This document shows, piece by piece, positions 9,093-18,382 of a DNA stretch of 64,000 nucleotides. This stretch comes from GCA-2746795 sp964643965 (GTDB taxonomy: Bacteria; Chloroflexota; Anaerolineae; Promineifilales; Promineifilaceae), in contig CAZXVH010000001.1 in assembly GCA_964643965.1 (NCBI GenBank), forward strand, positions 81,038-145,037. The letters run 5' to 3'. How positions within the stretch are numbered: position 1 is the first letter of the stretch; each line of letters starts with the position of its first letter. Made by a program: the position numbers and the translations under genes. Under the pieces are notes generated by a model that worked only from the letters and a program-made list of their open reading frames with translations, was not told where the DNA came from and made no database searches.

Positions 9093-10775
9093 ATGGATCA
9101 AAGCAGCGTACCCTCAAAAGATGATGACGTCGTTGTTATTTTTGATACGACTTTGCGTGATGGCGAACAATCCCCTGGCGCGACCTTAAATGTGGAGGAA
9201 AAGCTGGAGATCGCCCGGCAGCTTTCCCGCCTTGGCGTGGATATCTGCGAAGCCGGTTTTCCCATCGCCTCCCAGGGCGATTTCGACGCGGTGCGTCGTA
9301 TCGCTGAGGAAGTAGGGCCGCTTACCGACGGACGAAAATCAGGCCAGCCGATGGTCATCGCCGGTCTGGCTCGCGCCAATAACGCCGATATTCTTCGCGC
9401 TTATGAGGCTGTTAAAGCCGCGCCCCGTCATCGCATCCACACCTTTTTGGCAACCAGTGACATTCATTTGCAATTCAAGCTCAAGATGGATCGGGAAGAG
9501 TGCGTAGATCAGGTGATAACGGCCGTTACCTATGCCAAAAGCCTGTGCGATGATGTAGAATTCTCACCCGAAGACGCCGGGCGATCTGACCCGGACTTTC
9601 TGGTGCAAGTGCTGGGCGAGGCGATTAAAGCTGGCGCCACCACCTTGAACATTCCTGATACGGTCGGTTACACCACACCAGAAGAATTTGGCTGGCTGAT
9701 TAAATATTTGATCGAAAAGACGCCCCAGGCCGACAAGGCCGTGTGGTCGGTACATTGTCACAATGACCTGGGGCTGGCCACCGCCAACACCCTGGCTGGC
9801 GTACAAAATGGGGCGCGACAGGTAGAGGTAACACTCAACGGCATCGGCGAACGCGCGGGCAACACCTCGTTGGAAGAAGTGGTGATGGCCATAGAAACCC
9901 GTCCCCAAACTTACAAGGTGCAAACCCATATTGACACCACCCAAATCACACGCACCAGCCGTATGGTCAGCGCCTATACCGGCATGGTGGTGCAGCCCAA
10001 CAAAGCGATTGTAGGCGCCAATGCCTTTGCCCATGAAGCCGGTATTCATCAAGATGGCATGTTGAAAAACCAGCAGACATATGAAATCATGCGTCCAGAA
10101 ACGGTGGGATTGACGGCTTCTAAATTAGTGATGGGCAAACATTCAGGTCGCCATGCCTTCCGGGTGCGCTTAAAAGAGATGGGCTACGATGACCTGGGAG
10201 AAAGTGAATTGAACGCGGCCTTTAAGCGCTTCAAACATACGGCCGACAAGAAAAAAGTGGTCACAGACGCCGACATCGAAGCCATTATCGCCGATGAAAT
10301 TTATCAGCCACCGGAAATCTGGAAGTTGAACCACATCCAGGTCTCGTGTGGCGACCATAGTATGCCCACCGCTTCGGTGAGTTTGACCGGTCCAGATGGG
10401 CGAGTTTATCAAGATGCAGCCTTAGGCACTGGCCCGGTGGACGCCGTCTATGAAGCGGTCAACCGCATCGTGGGCGTCAACAACCGGCTGACGGAGTTTA
10501 TGATCAACGCCGTCACGGAAGGGCTGGACGCCATCGCCGAAACGACGATTCGTATTCAACCGATCACCGACGAAACTTATGGCTTTAATCCGCAAACGAA
10601 TATGCCTTTCTCGCGCACCTACAGCGGTCACGGCGCCAGCACCGACATCGTAGTGGCCAGCGCCCGCGCCTATATCAGCGCCTTGAACAAGATGTTGGCG
10701 GCGCAGGATGAGCAGTCGAACGAAGTGTCGGCGGCGCACAAATTAACGAAAATAAAGTTTACAGATGGCAAATGA
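9093..10775 (+). CDS. leuA: 2-isopropylmalate synthase
   Basis: Condenses acetyl-CoA with 2-oxoisovalerate, the committed step to leucine. The protein has 560 residues from ATG 9093, which has AAGGAG at 9077-9082. Earlier in-frame ATGs fall in the palindromic repeat. The TIM-barrel domain begins [15 protein letters not shown] and carries the [12 protein letters not shown] metal-binding motif. The C-terminal 130 residues are the LeuA allosteric domain, so leucine feedback is expected. It overlaps the following methyltransferase gene by 11 bases. It differs from the cimA product at 13749, which lacks the GEQSPG signature. Confidence 0.93.
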   Translation: MDQSSVPSKDDDVVVIFDTTLRDGEQSPGATLNVEEKLEIARQLSRLGVDICEAGFPIASQGDFDAVRRIAEEVGPLTDGRKSGQPMVIAGLARANNADILRAYEAVKAAPRHRIHTFLATSDIHLQFKLKMDREECVDQVITAVTYAKSLCDDVEFSPEDAGRSDPDFLVQVLGEAIKAGATTLNIPDTVGYTTPEEFGWLIKYLIEKTPQADKAVWSVHCHNDLGLATANTLAGVQNGARQVEVTLNGIGERAGNTSLEEVVMAIETRPQTYKVQTHIDTTQITRTSRMVSAYTGMVVQPNKAIVGANAFAHEAGIHQDGMLKNQQTYEIMRPETVGLTASKLVMGKHSGRHAFRVRLKEMGYDDLGESELNAAFKRFKHTADKKKVVTDADIEAIIADEIYQPPEIWKLNHIQVSCGDHSMPTASVSLTGPDGRVYQDAALGTGPVDAVYEAVNRIVGVNNRLTEFMINAVTEGLDAIAETTIRIQPITDETYGFNPQTNMPFSRTYSGHGASTDIVVASARAYISALNKMLAAQDEQSNEVSAAHKLTKIKFTDGK

Positions 10776-11526
10776 TGACAAAGTTTGGCAAGGTGAAGTT
10801 CTTACGAAAACGTACCTGGAAGGAGTACGCAGCGCCATCCCCCTGGCCAATGAGCAAATCGACATCATGCTCCGTCTCATTCGCGCCTCTCAGTCCGAGG
10901 TCAACTGGGTGCTGGATTTGGGCTGTGGCGATGGCATATTGGGAACGGCCGTTCTCGACCAATATCCCCGCGCCCAAGCCATCTTCATCGACTTCTCCCA
11001 ACCGATGCTCACCGCCGCCAAAAAACGCCTGGGCCACAATCCAAACGCCTACACCCTTCTCCAAGATTACGGTGAACGCGACTGGCTAGACAAGGTACAA
11101 AAACTTCACAACTCCCAATTCACAATTCATAATTCACAATTTGATGTGATTGTTTCCGGCTACTCCATCCACCACCAACCCGATGTACGCAAAAAAGAGC
11201 TGTACACCGAGCTTTTCAATCTGCTAAAGCCCGGTGGCATTTTCATCCACATCGAACACGTCTCGTCAGCCGATCCGTGGCTAGAAAAGCGCTTCCAGGA
11301 ACTATTTGTAGACAAGCTCTACGCCCAGCAGCAGCAAAACGGCGCCGACAAAACCTGGGAACAAGTAGACCGCGAGTTTTACAGCCGCCCTGACAAAGTC
11401 GCCAATATCCTGGCCTCTGTCGAAGATCAATGCCGTTGGCTGCGCGAAATCGGCTACCAAAAAGTAGACATCTACCTGAAAATATTTGAACTGGCCGTCT
11501 TTGGCGGCGTGAAACCTAAAAGCTAG
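10765..11526 (+). CDS. class I SAM-dependent methyltransferase
   Basis: Methyltransferase of unknown substrate, 253 residues. Motif I is [12 protein letters not shown] at about residues 50-61, and the post-I acidic residue is in [10 protein letters not shown]. It starts inside the 3' end of leuA (11-base overlap) and precedes leuC, so it belongs to the leucine operon transcript. The family has no known step in leucine synthesis. An unusual stretch, [12 protein letters not shown] at about residues 114-125, is encoded by a short tandem DNA repeat (11104-11140) of the type otherwise seen in spacers. It falls between the SAM-binding half and the following [11 protein letters not shown] strand. 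Confidence 0.8.
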   Translation: MANDDKVWQGEVLTKTYLEGVRSAIPLANEQIDIMLRLIRASQSEVNWVLDLGCGDGILGTAVLDQYPRAQAIFIDFSQPMLTAAKKRLGHNPNAYTLLQDYGERDWLDKVQKLHNSQFTIHNSQFDVIVSGYSIHHQPDVRKKELYTELFNLLKPGGIFIHIEHVSSADPWLEKRFQELFVDKLYAQQQQNGADKTWEQVDREFYSRPDKVANILASVEDQCRWLREIGYQKVDIYLKIFELAVFGGVKPKS

Positions 11527-11552
11527 AGCGAGAGCAAGAGGTTTTCCTCTCG
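11525..11552. repeat. GAGCGA-type inverted repeat before leuC
   Basis: Hexamer-based repeat (GAGCGAGAGCAAGAGG, loop TTTT, then the complementary CCTCTCGCTCTCGCTC), continuing with more CTCTTG/CTCTCG units to 11572. It begins at the methyltransferase stop. Sister elements are at 19460-19512 and 24652-24702. It could slow or end transcription between leuA and leuC, but it lacks a T-run. Confidence 0.6.
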
Positions 11553-11589
11553 CTCTCGCTCTTGCTCTCGCTTCAAAGTAGGAGAAACG

Positions 11590-12999
11590 ATGCAGAACCA
11601 ACCCCAAACCATCATCGACAAAATCTGGGAAAACCACATTGTCGTCGATGAGCCGGGCAGCCCGGCCGTCTTGTACATTGACCTGCACCTCATCCATGAG
11701 GTGACCTCCCCACAAGCCTTCACTGGCCTGCGCGAACGAGGTTTGACCGTCAGACGGCCGTCGCAAATCCTGGCCACCATGGATCACAGTATTCCCACCA
11801 CCCCACTCAACGTGCCAATCTCAGACATGATTGCTGCCAGGCAAATCGCCACGCTGGAGAAAAACTGCGCCGACTTCGGCATCAAACTGTTCGGTATGCA
11901 CAGCCAGAATCGGGGCATCGTCCACGTCATCGGGCCAGAACACGGCTTCACCCAGCCCGGCATGACCATCGTCTGCGGCGACAGCCACACCGCCACCCAC
12001 GGCGCTTTTGGGGCGCTGGCCTTTGGCATTGGCACCAGCGAAGTCGAACATGTGCTGGCCACCCAATGTTTGTTACAAACCAAGCCCAAAACCTACGCCG
12101 TCAACGTGGAAGGCGAATTGAAACCAGGTGTTTCCGCCAAGGACATCATCCTGGCGCTCATCGCCAAAATCGGCGTCGGCGGCGGCACCGGCCACGTTTT
12201 TGAATTCCGGGGTTCCGCCATCCGCGCTTTGGAGATGGAACAGCGCATGACCATTTGCAACATGAGCATCGAAGGGGGGGCGCGTGCCGGCCTCATCGCG
12301 CCTGACGAAAAAACCTTCGCCTACCTCAAAGGGCGTGACCAGGCGCCCAAAGGCCAGGCCTGGGATGAGGCCGTCGCTTTCTGGAAGACGCTGCCCAGCG
12401 ATGAAGGGGCCGTCTATGACAAAGAAATCACCATCGACGCCAACGCCCTGGAGCCAATGATCACCTACGGCACAAACCCTGGCCTGGGCGTCTGCATCAC
12501 CGACCCCATTCCCGACCCCCAGAGCATCCCCGATGTCAGCGAACGGCAGACGGTGGAGAAAGCGTTGGCCTACATGGGCTTGCAGCCAGGCGCTTCCCTG
12601 CTCGGCCAGAAACTGGATGTGGTTTTCATCGGCAGTTGCACCAATTCCCGCATCTCCGATTTGCGCCTGGCCGCCGAGGTGATGAAAGGCAAGAAGGTGA
12701 GCCACAGCACTCGCGTCATGGTGGTGCCGGGTTCACAGCAAGTGAAAAAGCAGGCTGAAGCGGAAGGGCTGGACGTTATCTTCAAGGAAGCGGGGGCCGA
12801 ATGGCGCGAAGCGGGCTGCTCTATGTGTATCGCCATGAACGGCGACCAATTGCAACCCGGACAGTACGCCGTCAGCACCAGCAACCGTAACTTTGAAGGG
12901 CGCCAGGGCAAAGGCGGCCGCACCTTTTTAGCCAGTCCTCTCACCGCCGCCGCCTCCGCCATCACCGGCGTGGTGACGGATGCGCGGACTTTAGAATAA
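11590..12999 (+). CDS. leuC: 3-isopropylmalate dehydratase, large subunit
   Basis: Aconitase-type [4Fe-4S] enzyme subunit that isomerises 2-isopropylmalate to 3-isopropylmalate. With CimA present it also handles citramalate. The length of 469 residues is typical. Cluster ligands are visible in [10 protein letters not shown] and in CSMCIAMN. The substrate motif [19 protein letters not shown] is intact. Start ATG 11590 follows AGGAGA. It works with leuD, 90 bases downstream; the spacer between them is filled by a short-repeat hairpin. Confidence 0.95.
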   Translation: MQNQPQTIIDKIWENHIVVDEPGSPAVLYIDLHLIHEVTSPQAFTGLRERGLTVRRPSQILATMDHSIPTTPLNVPISDMIAARQIATLEKNCADFGIKLFGMHSQNRGIVHVIGPEHGFTQPGMTIVCGDSHTATHGAFGALAFGIGTSEVEHVLATQCLLQTKPKTYAVNVEGELKPGVSAKDIILALIAKIGVGGGTGHVFEFRGSAIRALEMEQRMTICNMSIEGGARAGLIAPDEKTFAYLKGRDQAPKGQAWDEAVAFWKTLPSDEGAVYDKEITIDANALEPMITYGTNPGLGVCITDPIPDPQSIPDVSERQTVEKALAYMGLQPGASLLGQKLDVVFIGSCTNSRISDLRLAAEVMKGKKVSHSTRVMVVPGSQQVKKQAEAEGLDVIFKEAGAEWREAGCSMCIAMNGDQLQPGQYAVSTSNRNFEGRQGKGGRTFLASPLTAAASAITGVVTDARTLE

Positions 13000-13004
13000 A
13001 AACA

Positions 13005-13078
13005 AGTGAACAGTGGTCAGTGAACAGTGGTCAGTCTGGTTTTACTGCCCACTAACCACTGGCTACTGACCACTAACG
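13005..13078. repeat. AGTGGTC/GACCACT repeat hairpin between leuC and leuD
   Basis: Tandem AGTGAACAGTGGTC units (13005-13035) followed by the complementary CCCACTAACCACTGGCTAC and GACCACTAAC units (13046-13078). It forms an imperfect hairpin across the whole spacer up to the leuD ribosome-binding site. Closely related units occur in the coding sequence of copA at 62034-62105. Confidence 0.7.
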
Positions 13079-13089
13079 CTGAGGTAAAC

Positions 13090-13698
13090 ATGGAAAAATT
13101 CACAACTCTAACCGGCCACATGGTGGCCATACCCACAGAAAATATTGATACCGACCAGATCATTCCGGCGCAGTTTTTGAAGACCATCACCAAGAAAGGC
13201 TTGGGCGACAATTTGTTCTTCCACTGGCGCTACCACGAAGATGGCACGCTCAATGCCGACTTTCCGCTGAACCAGCCGGAAGCGCAAGGGGCTGAAATTT
13301 TGCTGGCCGGCGATAACTTTGGCTGCGGTTCCAGCCGGGAACATGCGCCCTGGTCGCTGACAGATTTTGGCTTCCGCGCCATCATCAGCACCAGCTTCGC
13401 CGACATCTTCCGCAACAACTCGCTGAAGAACAGCTTGCTGCCGGTCATCGTCGATGAACACACCTACAAGCAGTTGGCTAGTTTGGTGGCGGAAGAACCG
13501 GAGAGCAGCGTCACGATCAATTTAGAAGACCAGACACTCACCTTGCCCGACGGCCGTTCTGTCACCTTCCCTATCGACGATTTCAGCAAAACCTGTATGC
13601 TCGAAGGACTCGACCAACTTGGCTACTTGCAAAAGCAAGAGGCCCACATCGCGGCCTACGAAGCGTCGCACCCAGCGCGGGTTGATGCGCTTAGTTAA
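13090..13698 (+). CDS. leuD: 3-isopropylmalate dehydratase, small subunit
   Basis: Swivel-domain partner of LeuC, 202 residues from ATG 13090 (GAGGT just upstream). It contains the expected NIDTDQIIPAQFLKT motif near the N-terminus and FGCGSSREHAPWSL in the middle. An upstream in-frame ATG (13027) lies in the repeat spacer and is unlikely to be used. It is followed by the palindromic element that precedes cimA. Confidence 0.93.
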   Translation: MEKFTTLTGHMVAIPTENIDTDQIIPAQFLKTITKKGLGDNLFFHWRYHEDGTLNADFPLNQPEAQGAEILLAGDNFGCGSSREHAPWSLTDFGFRAIISTSFADIFRNNSLKNSLLPVIVDEHTYKQLASLVAEEPESSVTINLEDQTLTLPDGRSVTFPIDDFSKTCMLEGLDQLGYLQKQEAHIAAYEASHPARVDALS

Positions 13699-13700
13699 CC

Positions 13701-13729
13701 GGGAGCGCGGACAAGCTGTCCGCGCTCCC
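13701..13729. repeat. palindrome in the cimA leader
   Basis: Perfect 13-base arms: GGGAGCGCGGACA, AGC, then TGTCCGCGCTCCC. It ends just before the cimA ribosome-binding site. It shares its core with the elements before ilvC and leuA. These are the only copies I see in the window, so all three lie in leaders of one pathway. Confidence 0.75.
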
Positions 13730-13748
13730 AGGTATGAAGGAGAAGCTT

Positions 13749-15302
13749 ATGAGCAAGGTATTCCTATACGACACCACCCTGCGCGACGGCACCCAGCGGG
13801 AAGGCATCTCCCTTTCGCTGGATGACAAGCTAAAAATTGCCAGGAAACTGGATGAGTTTGGCATCGACTATATCGAAGGCGGCTGGCCCGGTTCTAATCC
13901 CAAAGATGTGGATTTCTTCCGTAAAGTGTCCACATTGAACCTGAAACACGCCAAAATAACCGCCTTTGGCAGCACCCGGCGCAAAAACTCCGAGGTAAGC
14001 ACCGACCCCAACATCATGGCGCTGTTGGACGCCAATACGCCGGTCATTACCCTGGTGGGTAAAAGCTGGGATTTGCACGTTGAAGATGTGTTAGAAACGA
14101 CAATGGCCGAAAACCTGAATATGATCGGCGAGAGCGTGGCCTACTGTCGCGCTCAAGGCAAAGAGGTCGTCTATGATGCTGAACATTTCTTCGACGGCTA
14201 CAAAGCCAATCCTGAATATGCGGTGGCCACGGTGAAAACGGCCGCTATCAATGGCGCGAATAGTGTGGTGCTGTGCGATACCAACGGCGGCTCTCTGCCC
14301 TGGGAGATCGAAGAGATTGTGCGGGATGTGAAGGCGCAATTGGGGGAAACGGCCGTTGGTATTCATACGCATGATGATGGCGGCATGGGCGATGCAAATT
14401 CGCTGGCGGCCGTGCGTGCTGGCGCCAATCAAGTGCAAGGCACGATCAACGGTTATGGTGAACGGGTGGCTAACGCCAACCTCTGCACCGTCATCGCCGA
14501 TTTGCAGCTCAAAATGGGCAAGGAATGCGTCTCCGCTGAGAACCTGACCAAGTTGACCGAACTGTCGCGCTACGTGGCCGAAGTGGCTAATTTGACCCAC
14601 GATACGCAGTTCCCCTTTGTCGGCGCCAATGCCTTTGCCCACAAGGGCGGCATCCACGTGGCCGCCATGCGTAAAAATCCATTGAGCTACCAACACATCG
14701 ACCCGCCGCTGGTGGGCAATCAGCAGCGTAGCGTCGTCTCCGAGCTGTCTGGGCGTGGCAATTTGTTCGATAAAGCTGAGCAGTTTGGCCTGGATATTGA
14801 CAGTCTCGATTTGAAAGCGGCGCTGGAGCAGATCAAAGAAATGGAGCATAAGGGCTTCACCTATGAAGGGGCGGAAGCGTCTGTGGAACTGCTCATGCGC
14901 CGTACCCATCCCGCCTACGTGCCGCCTTTTGAACTGATCGACTTCATGGTGGTGGTGCAGCAGCGCAAGAAGCGGGGCATGTTGGCCGAAGCGACCGTCA
15001 AAGTGCGCGTGGGGCCGAAATTGGTGCATACGGCCGCTGAAGGCAACGGCCCTGTCAATGCTCTGGATGGGGCGCTGCGCCGGGCGTTGGTGGATGTGTA
15101 TCCGCGCCTGGCAGAGGTGCGCTTGGCGGATTATAAAGTGCGTATCATCGACAGTGACCGGGCCACGGCCGCTACCACTCGTGTGCTTATCGACACGGTT
15201 TATGGCAGTAATCGCTGGTCTACCATCGGCGCCAGTTCCAATATCATTGAAGCCAGTTGGCTGGCGCTGGCGGATAGCATGGAGTATGCGCTGCTGCAAT
15301 AA
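13749..15302 (+). CDS. cimA: (R)-citramalate synthase
   Basis: Condenses pyruvate and acetyl-CoA to citramalate, the threonine-independent entry to isoleucine; LeuCD and LeuB then give 2-oxobutyrate. The protein has 517 residues from ATG 13749 (GAAGGAGAAG just upstream). It opens VFLYDTTLRDGTQREGISLS, the signature of the CimA branch, where LeuA has GEQSPG. It continues with GIHTHDDGGMGDANSLAAV and ends in a LeuA-type regulatory domain, so feedback by isoleucine is expected. Its place behind leuCD fits joint use of those enzymes. Confidence 0.9.
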   Translation: MSKVFLYDTTLRDGTQREGISLSLDDKLKIARKLDEFGIDYIEGGWPGSNPKDVDFFRKVSTLNLKHAKITAFGSTRRKNSEVSTDPNIMALLDANTPVITLVGKSWDLHVEDVLETTMAENLNMIGESVAYCRAQGKEVVYDAEHFFDGYKANPEYAVATVKTAAINGANSVVLCDTNGGSLPWEIEEIVRDVKAQLGETAVGIHTHDDGGMGDANSLAAVRAGANQVQGTINGYGERVANANLCTVIADLQLKMGKECVSAENLTKLTELSRYVAEVANLTHDTQFPFVGANAFAHKGGIHVAAMRKNPLSYQHIDPPLVGNQQRSVVSELSGRGNLFDKAEQFGLDIDSLDLKAALEQIKEMEHKGFTYEGAEASVELLMRRTHPAYVPPFELIDFMVVVQQRKKRGMLAEATVKVRVGPKLVHTAAEGNGPVNALDGALRRALVDVYPRLAEVRLADYKVRIIDSDRATAATTRVLIDTVYGSNRWSTIGASSNIIEASWLALADSMEYALLQ

Positions 15303-15439
15303 GAATTGACCATCCACCGAGGAGGAAGGACGAATGTTGGTCAATCCTCTTTCGTCTTTGGTCATTTTTGTGGCACAATGACTAACAAACTCTTTTCAGA
15401 GTTGTGTACAATAAGATTCAATTCGAGTGTGTGGAGATA

Positions 15440-15661
15440 ATGATGATTGAATACACAACAGCTTATAAAGATCGACTCTTGAAGGAAATTAATGCAACAC
15501 CGGAAGAATATTTACCGGCATTACTCAATATTGTGCGCTCCTATCGTCAGAGTGTCAGCCTAAACCCAGCAGATGAGAGTTTCCGCCAAGGCTGGCAAGA
15601 GGCGATGAAAGGTGAAACATTGCCACTAGCAGGTCTTTGGGAAGGCATTGATGCCGAGTGA
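15440..15661 (+). CDS. small antitoxin-like protein
   Basis: Small acidic protein of 73 residues, start ATG 15440 or 15443 (GTGGAG at 15431-15436). The sequence EYTTAYKDRLLKEI, with NPADESFRQGWQEAM towards the C-terminus, resembles small proteins that precede RelE/ParE-type toxins. Its stop overlaps the start of the next, frameshifted toxin frame. The role as antitoxin is inferred from this arrangement. Confidence 0.55.
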   Translation: MMIEYTTAYKDRLLKEINATPEEYLPALLNIVRSYRQSVSLNPADESFRQGWQEAMKGETLPLAGLWEGIDAE

Positions 15662-15994
15662 CGCAGAAAATTTGAGTTCAAACGTAATCTACGTGCTTTA
15701 GCAAAGAAATACCGACATATCCGTTCAGATATTGAGCCTATTCTCGAACAATTACAAAAAGGTGAATTTATAGGGGATCAAGTGCCACGTACAGGCTATA
15801 CAATTTACAAAGTCCGTGTCAAAAATCAAGATTTAAAGAAGGGAAAACGCTCAGGTTATCGGTTGCTTTATTATCTAAAAACCAAAACCCATGTCATCCT
15901 AATCACAATTTATTCTAAAACAGAACAATCGGATGTTTCCGCCAATCAGGTTCACCAAATTATTAGCGCGTATGAAAAGACAGAGCAATCGTAA
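15651..15994 (+). pseudogene. RelE/ParE-type toxin, frameshifted
   Basis: Most of a RelE/ParE-fold mRNA-interferase-like toxin reads in the frame of 15662-15994: KFEFKRNLRALAKKY, then GYTIYKVRVKN, GYRLLYYL and TIYSKTEQSDVSANQ. The natural start ATG 15651 is in another frame and reaches a stop at 15699-15701. One extra A in the A-run 15667-15670 would join the two as MPSDAEKFEFKRNL. The gene is therefore broken by a one-base deletion, or the assembly has a homopolymer error. The TGA before the open part is the antitoxin stop, not a selenocysteine codon. Confidence 0.6.
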
Positions 15995-16010
15995 ATTCTA
16001 CAGAATTTGA

Positions 16011-17009
16011 ATGATAAAGAACAAAACATTAACTGAAACGACAAGTAATTGGCGCGAACAGGTTGAGGAACTGCAAAAGCTGTTAACTGTGGTTCAAGTT
16101 GAGCTGATTGATGCAGAAGCTGGCCTGGCGGAGCGGCTGGCGGCGATCAGTGCTTTTGAGTTTCGGCTGCGGGCGCTGACCATTCGCCTGGTGGAACGAT
16201 TGGACAAGTTGGAAGCTGAAATCCGCGCCTTTCGCAAACAGTTACGCCATCTGGACAACAGCTTTTTTGATGACGAAGAAGGTTCCTGGTCGGTGGATGA
16301 GGTGGAAGATGTGGCCACGGGAAAGGGCGCTCAAGCGGAAGGGGCGTATCGGTATCGGGATGCGGCGCCAGGGGAAGCGCCGCCAGAATTGGATGCAGAT
16401 GAAGGGGCAGAACTGAAGAAGTTGTACCGGCTGTTGGCCCGTCGGTTTCACCCTGATTTGGCGTTGGATGAGGCAGATCGAGCCTATCGCACCCAGTTGA
16501 TGATGTCGATTAACACGGCGTATGCAGCACATGATTTGGACGCCTTACGCCAACTGGCGCTGGAACCGGATTCGGGTCATAACCTGGCATTGGCTGATTC
16601 TGACCAACTGCTGGCCGAAGCGCTGCTGCGTGAACTGGATCGCTGTCGGCGTCGCCTCCAGGAAATTAAGGAGGAGATGGCGCGGTTGAAGAAGCATAAT
16701 AGCGCCAGGTTGATGAAACAGGCGGAACAGGTAAGGGCAAACGGCCGTTCCTGGGAAGATGAGGTGTTAGATCAGCTGCAAGAACAAATTGCCCGCAAGA
16801 TGGTAGAACGAGACGTACTCAAACAGGAGGTCGACTTTCATTCTGGGACTGAGTCCCAGGTGGATAGCGACGCCTTCGCCGATGCGGTGTGGGACATCAC
16901 CCTGGATTCCGCTTATGACGAGGATCCCGATGTGGAAGCGGCCGAATATTACAATCGGCGGCGCGAGCGGTTTACCTATAAAGAAGATATTCTGGATGAT
17001 AATGGGTGA
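16011..17009 (+). CDS. J-domain (DnaJ-like) coiled-coil protein
   Basis: Protein of 332 residues. The N-terminal 90 residues and the region around 200-275 are charged, heptad-like and predicted coiled coil. A J domain lies at about 130-185, with the HPD motif in ARRFHPDLALDEADR and the following MMSINTAYAAHDLDALRQ helix. J domains stimulate the ATPase of Hsp70 (DnaK). There is no Gly/Phe region or zinc-binding domain, so this is not DnaJ itself. The client is unknown. It stands alone between toxin-antitoxin genes. Confidence 0.7.
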   Translation: MIKNKTLTETTSNWREQVEELQKLLTVVQVELIDAEAGLAERLAAISAFEFRLRALTIRLVERLDKLEAEIRAFRKQLRHLDNSFFDDEEGSWSVDEVEDVATGKGAQAEGAYRYRDAAPGEAPPELDADEGAELKKLYRLLARRFHPDLALDEADRAYRTQLMMSINTAYAAHDLDALRQLALEPDSGHNLALADSDQLLAEALLRELDRCRRRLQEIKEEMARLKKHNSARLMKQAEQVRANGRSWEDEVLDQLQEQIARKMVERDVLKQEVDFHSGTESQVDSDAFADAVWDITLDSAYDEDPDVEAAEYYNRRRERFTYKEDILDDNG

Positions 17010-17098
17010 TGACTTGTCAATGCCGTTTCGTTAACAATTGACAATTATTTTGGAGTTTATGTTTTGTGGCTTTGGTATAATGCCGATAGAGGCAAAAT

Positions 17099-17395
17099 AT
17101 GAATTTAGATGATTTGATGAACCAAGAAAATCTGCAAGCATTTTGCCAACAGCATCACATTCGCAAGCTGGCTGTTTTTGGTTCCGCCTTGACGGACGAT
17201 TTTCAAGCAGACAGCGACATTGATTTGTTGGTTGAATTTGAACCTGGACATACACCTGGGCTGGCTTTTTTCACTATTCAAGAGGAACTATCGGAGCTTT
17301 TAGGACGGCAAGTCGATTTACATACACCAAACTCGTTAAGTCCCTATTTTCGAGAAACAGTCATCAGAGAAGCCCGAGTTCACTATGCAGCGTGA
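17099..17395 (+). CDS. mntA: MntA-type nucleotidyltransferase antitoxin
   Basis: Minimal nucleotidyltransferase of 98 residues. The motif AVFGSALTDDFQADSDIDLLVEF gives the GS...DxD active site, with a third Asp in GRQVDLHT. In HepT/MntA modules this protein adds AMP to the HEPN toxin and so disarms it. It overlaps the hepT-like gene by 11 bases, the usual arrangement. Confidence 0.8.
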   Translation: MNLDDLMNQENLQAFCQQHHIRKLAVFGSALTDDFQADSDIDLLVEFEPGHTPGLAFFTIQEELSELLGRQVDLHTPNSLSPYFRETVIREARVHYAA

Positions 17396-17717
17396 TGAAG
17401 TCCGTTTGCGCCACATGCTGGATGCTGCTGAAGAAGCGGTTTCTTTTATGGTTGATCATACACGATCTGATTTAGATACAGATAAGCTATTGGCTTTGGC
17501 AATGGTTCGCTTACTGGAAATCATTGGAGAAGCAGCCCATGCAGTGACAGAAGAAACGCAACAGAAAAACCCACAAATCCCTTGGCGACAAATTAAAGGT
17601 ACACGTAATCGCCTCATCCATGGCTATTATCATGTTGACATGGATATTGTGTGGCAAATTGTTAGACAAGACTTGCCACCATTGATTGCTAATTTGGAAA
17701 AGATGATCAATAGTTGA
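17385..17717 (+). CDS. hepT: HepT-type HEPN ribonuclease toxin
   Basis: HEPN (DUF86) protein of 110 residues. The catalytic motif RX4HXY is intact as RNRLIHGY. The Tyr of this motif is the residue AMPylated by MntA in studied systems. It overlaps the antitoxin gene by 11 bases, indicating coupled expression. Unlike the neighbouring RelE-like toxin it is not frameshifted. Confidence 0.8.
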   Translation: MQRDEVRLRHMLDAAEEAVSFMVDHTRSDLDTDKLLALAMVRLLEIIGEAAHAVTEETQQKNPQIPWRQIKGTRNRLIHGYYHVDMDIVWQIVRQDLPPLIANLEKMINS

Positions 17718-17763
17718 TAATGGCCGTTTATCGTTAAAGGTTTAGTGTAGAAGAAAGCAGATT

Positions 17764-17829
17764 ATGAGCCATCCACTTTATGACGTGACCGCTTTTGAGA
17801 TCATTGTGCCGCAAAAATATTATTTCTAG
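17764..17829 (+). pseudogene. remnant of a DUF2442-type gene
   Basis: Twenty-one-codon frame with the sequence HPLYDVTAFEII near the start, which resembles the N-terminus of DUF2442 proteins; the frame stops at once at TAG. A complete DUF2442 gene is present at 55913. It may be a truncated leftover of a lost toxin-antitoxin gene. The match is short and made from memory. Confidence 0.3.
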
Positions 17830-17838
17830 AGGTATATT

Positions 17839-18315
17839 ATGCACCCATCAGCACAAAAAGTAGCAGACGCGGCCCAGGATTTGGGCTTGGATATCGAGAT
17901 TGTAGAGTTTGAGCAGACGACCCGGTCGGCGCAGGAAGCGGCCGATGCCATTGACTGTGAAGTGGCGCAGATTGTGAAGAGCTTGTGTTTTGTGGTAAAC
18001 GGCCGTTCCACCATCTGTCTCGTCTCGGGCGCAAATCAACTGGATGAGCGCAAGCTGGCCGCCTTGGCCGGTGTGGGGCGCAAACAAGTTAAACGCGCCG
18101 ACGCCGATACCGTGAAAGCGACGACAGGCTTTAGCATTGGCGGCGTACCACCCTTCGGTCACACTACAGAAATGCCTATTTACATCGATGAAGATTTGAT
18201 GCAGTTCGACGTGGTTTGGGCAGCGGCCGGCACGCCATTTGCGGTATTTCCCATCAAACCTGGGGATTTGATAACCAATGATAATTGTAAAATTGCTGAA
18301 TTGAGAAAGGCTTAA
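17839..18315 (+). CDS. YbaK/EbsC-family aminoacyl-tRNA deacylase
   Basis: Member (158 residues) of the YbaK/ProX family, which hydrolyses wrongly charged aminoacyl-tRNA, typically on tRNA-Pro. Family motifs seen: the conserved Lys in [20 protein letters not shown], and [13 protein letters not shown] with the GxxxP loop. Start ATG 17839 follows AGAGG. A second, diverged paralogue lies at 50052. It is followed by leuB after 67 bases, which may be a shared transcript by chance. Confidence 0.85.
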   Translation: MHPSAQKVADAAQDLGLDIEIVEFEQTTRSAQEAADAIDCEVAQIVKSLCFVVNGRSTICLVSGANQLDERKLAALAGVGRKQVKRADADTVKATTGFSIGGVPPFGHTTEMPIYIDEDLMQFDVVWAAAGTPFAVFPIKPGDLITNDNCKIAELRKA

Positions 18316-18382
18316 CGGCCGTTTTCCACCCACTATCCCCCCACAAACAAACTTACTAACCACCCAAGAAGAAGGAGAACTG

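Noticed and set aside
12073..12705. 210-residue ORF opposite leuC
   Set aside because: Shadow of a conserved gene on the other strand; no family resemblance.
14091..15365. 424-residue ORF opposite cimA
   Set aside because: It is antisense to a fully conserved gene, has no domain or ribosome-binding site and His/Arg-rich composition typical of a shadow frame.
15659..15661. In-frame TGA between antitoxin and toxin as a selenocysteine codon
   Set aside because: The toxin family starts here, the upstream frame belongs to a different protein, and a one-base frameshift explains the arrangement better.
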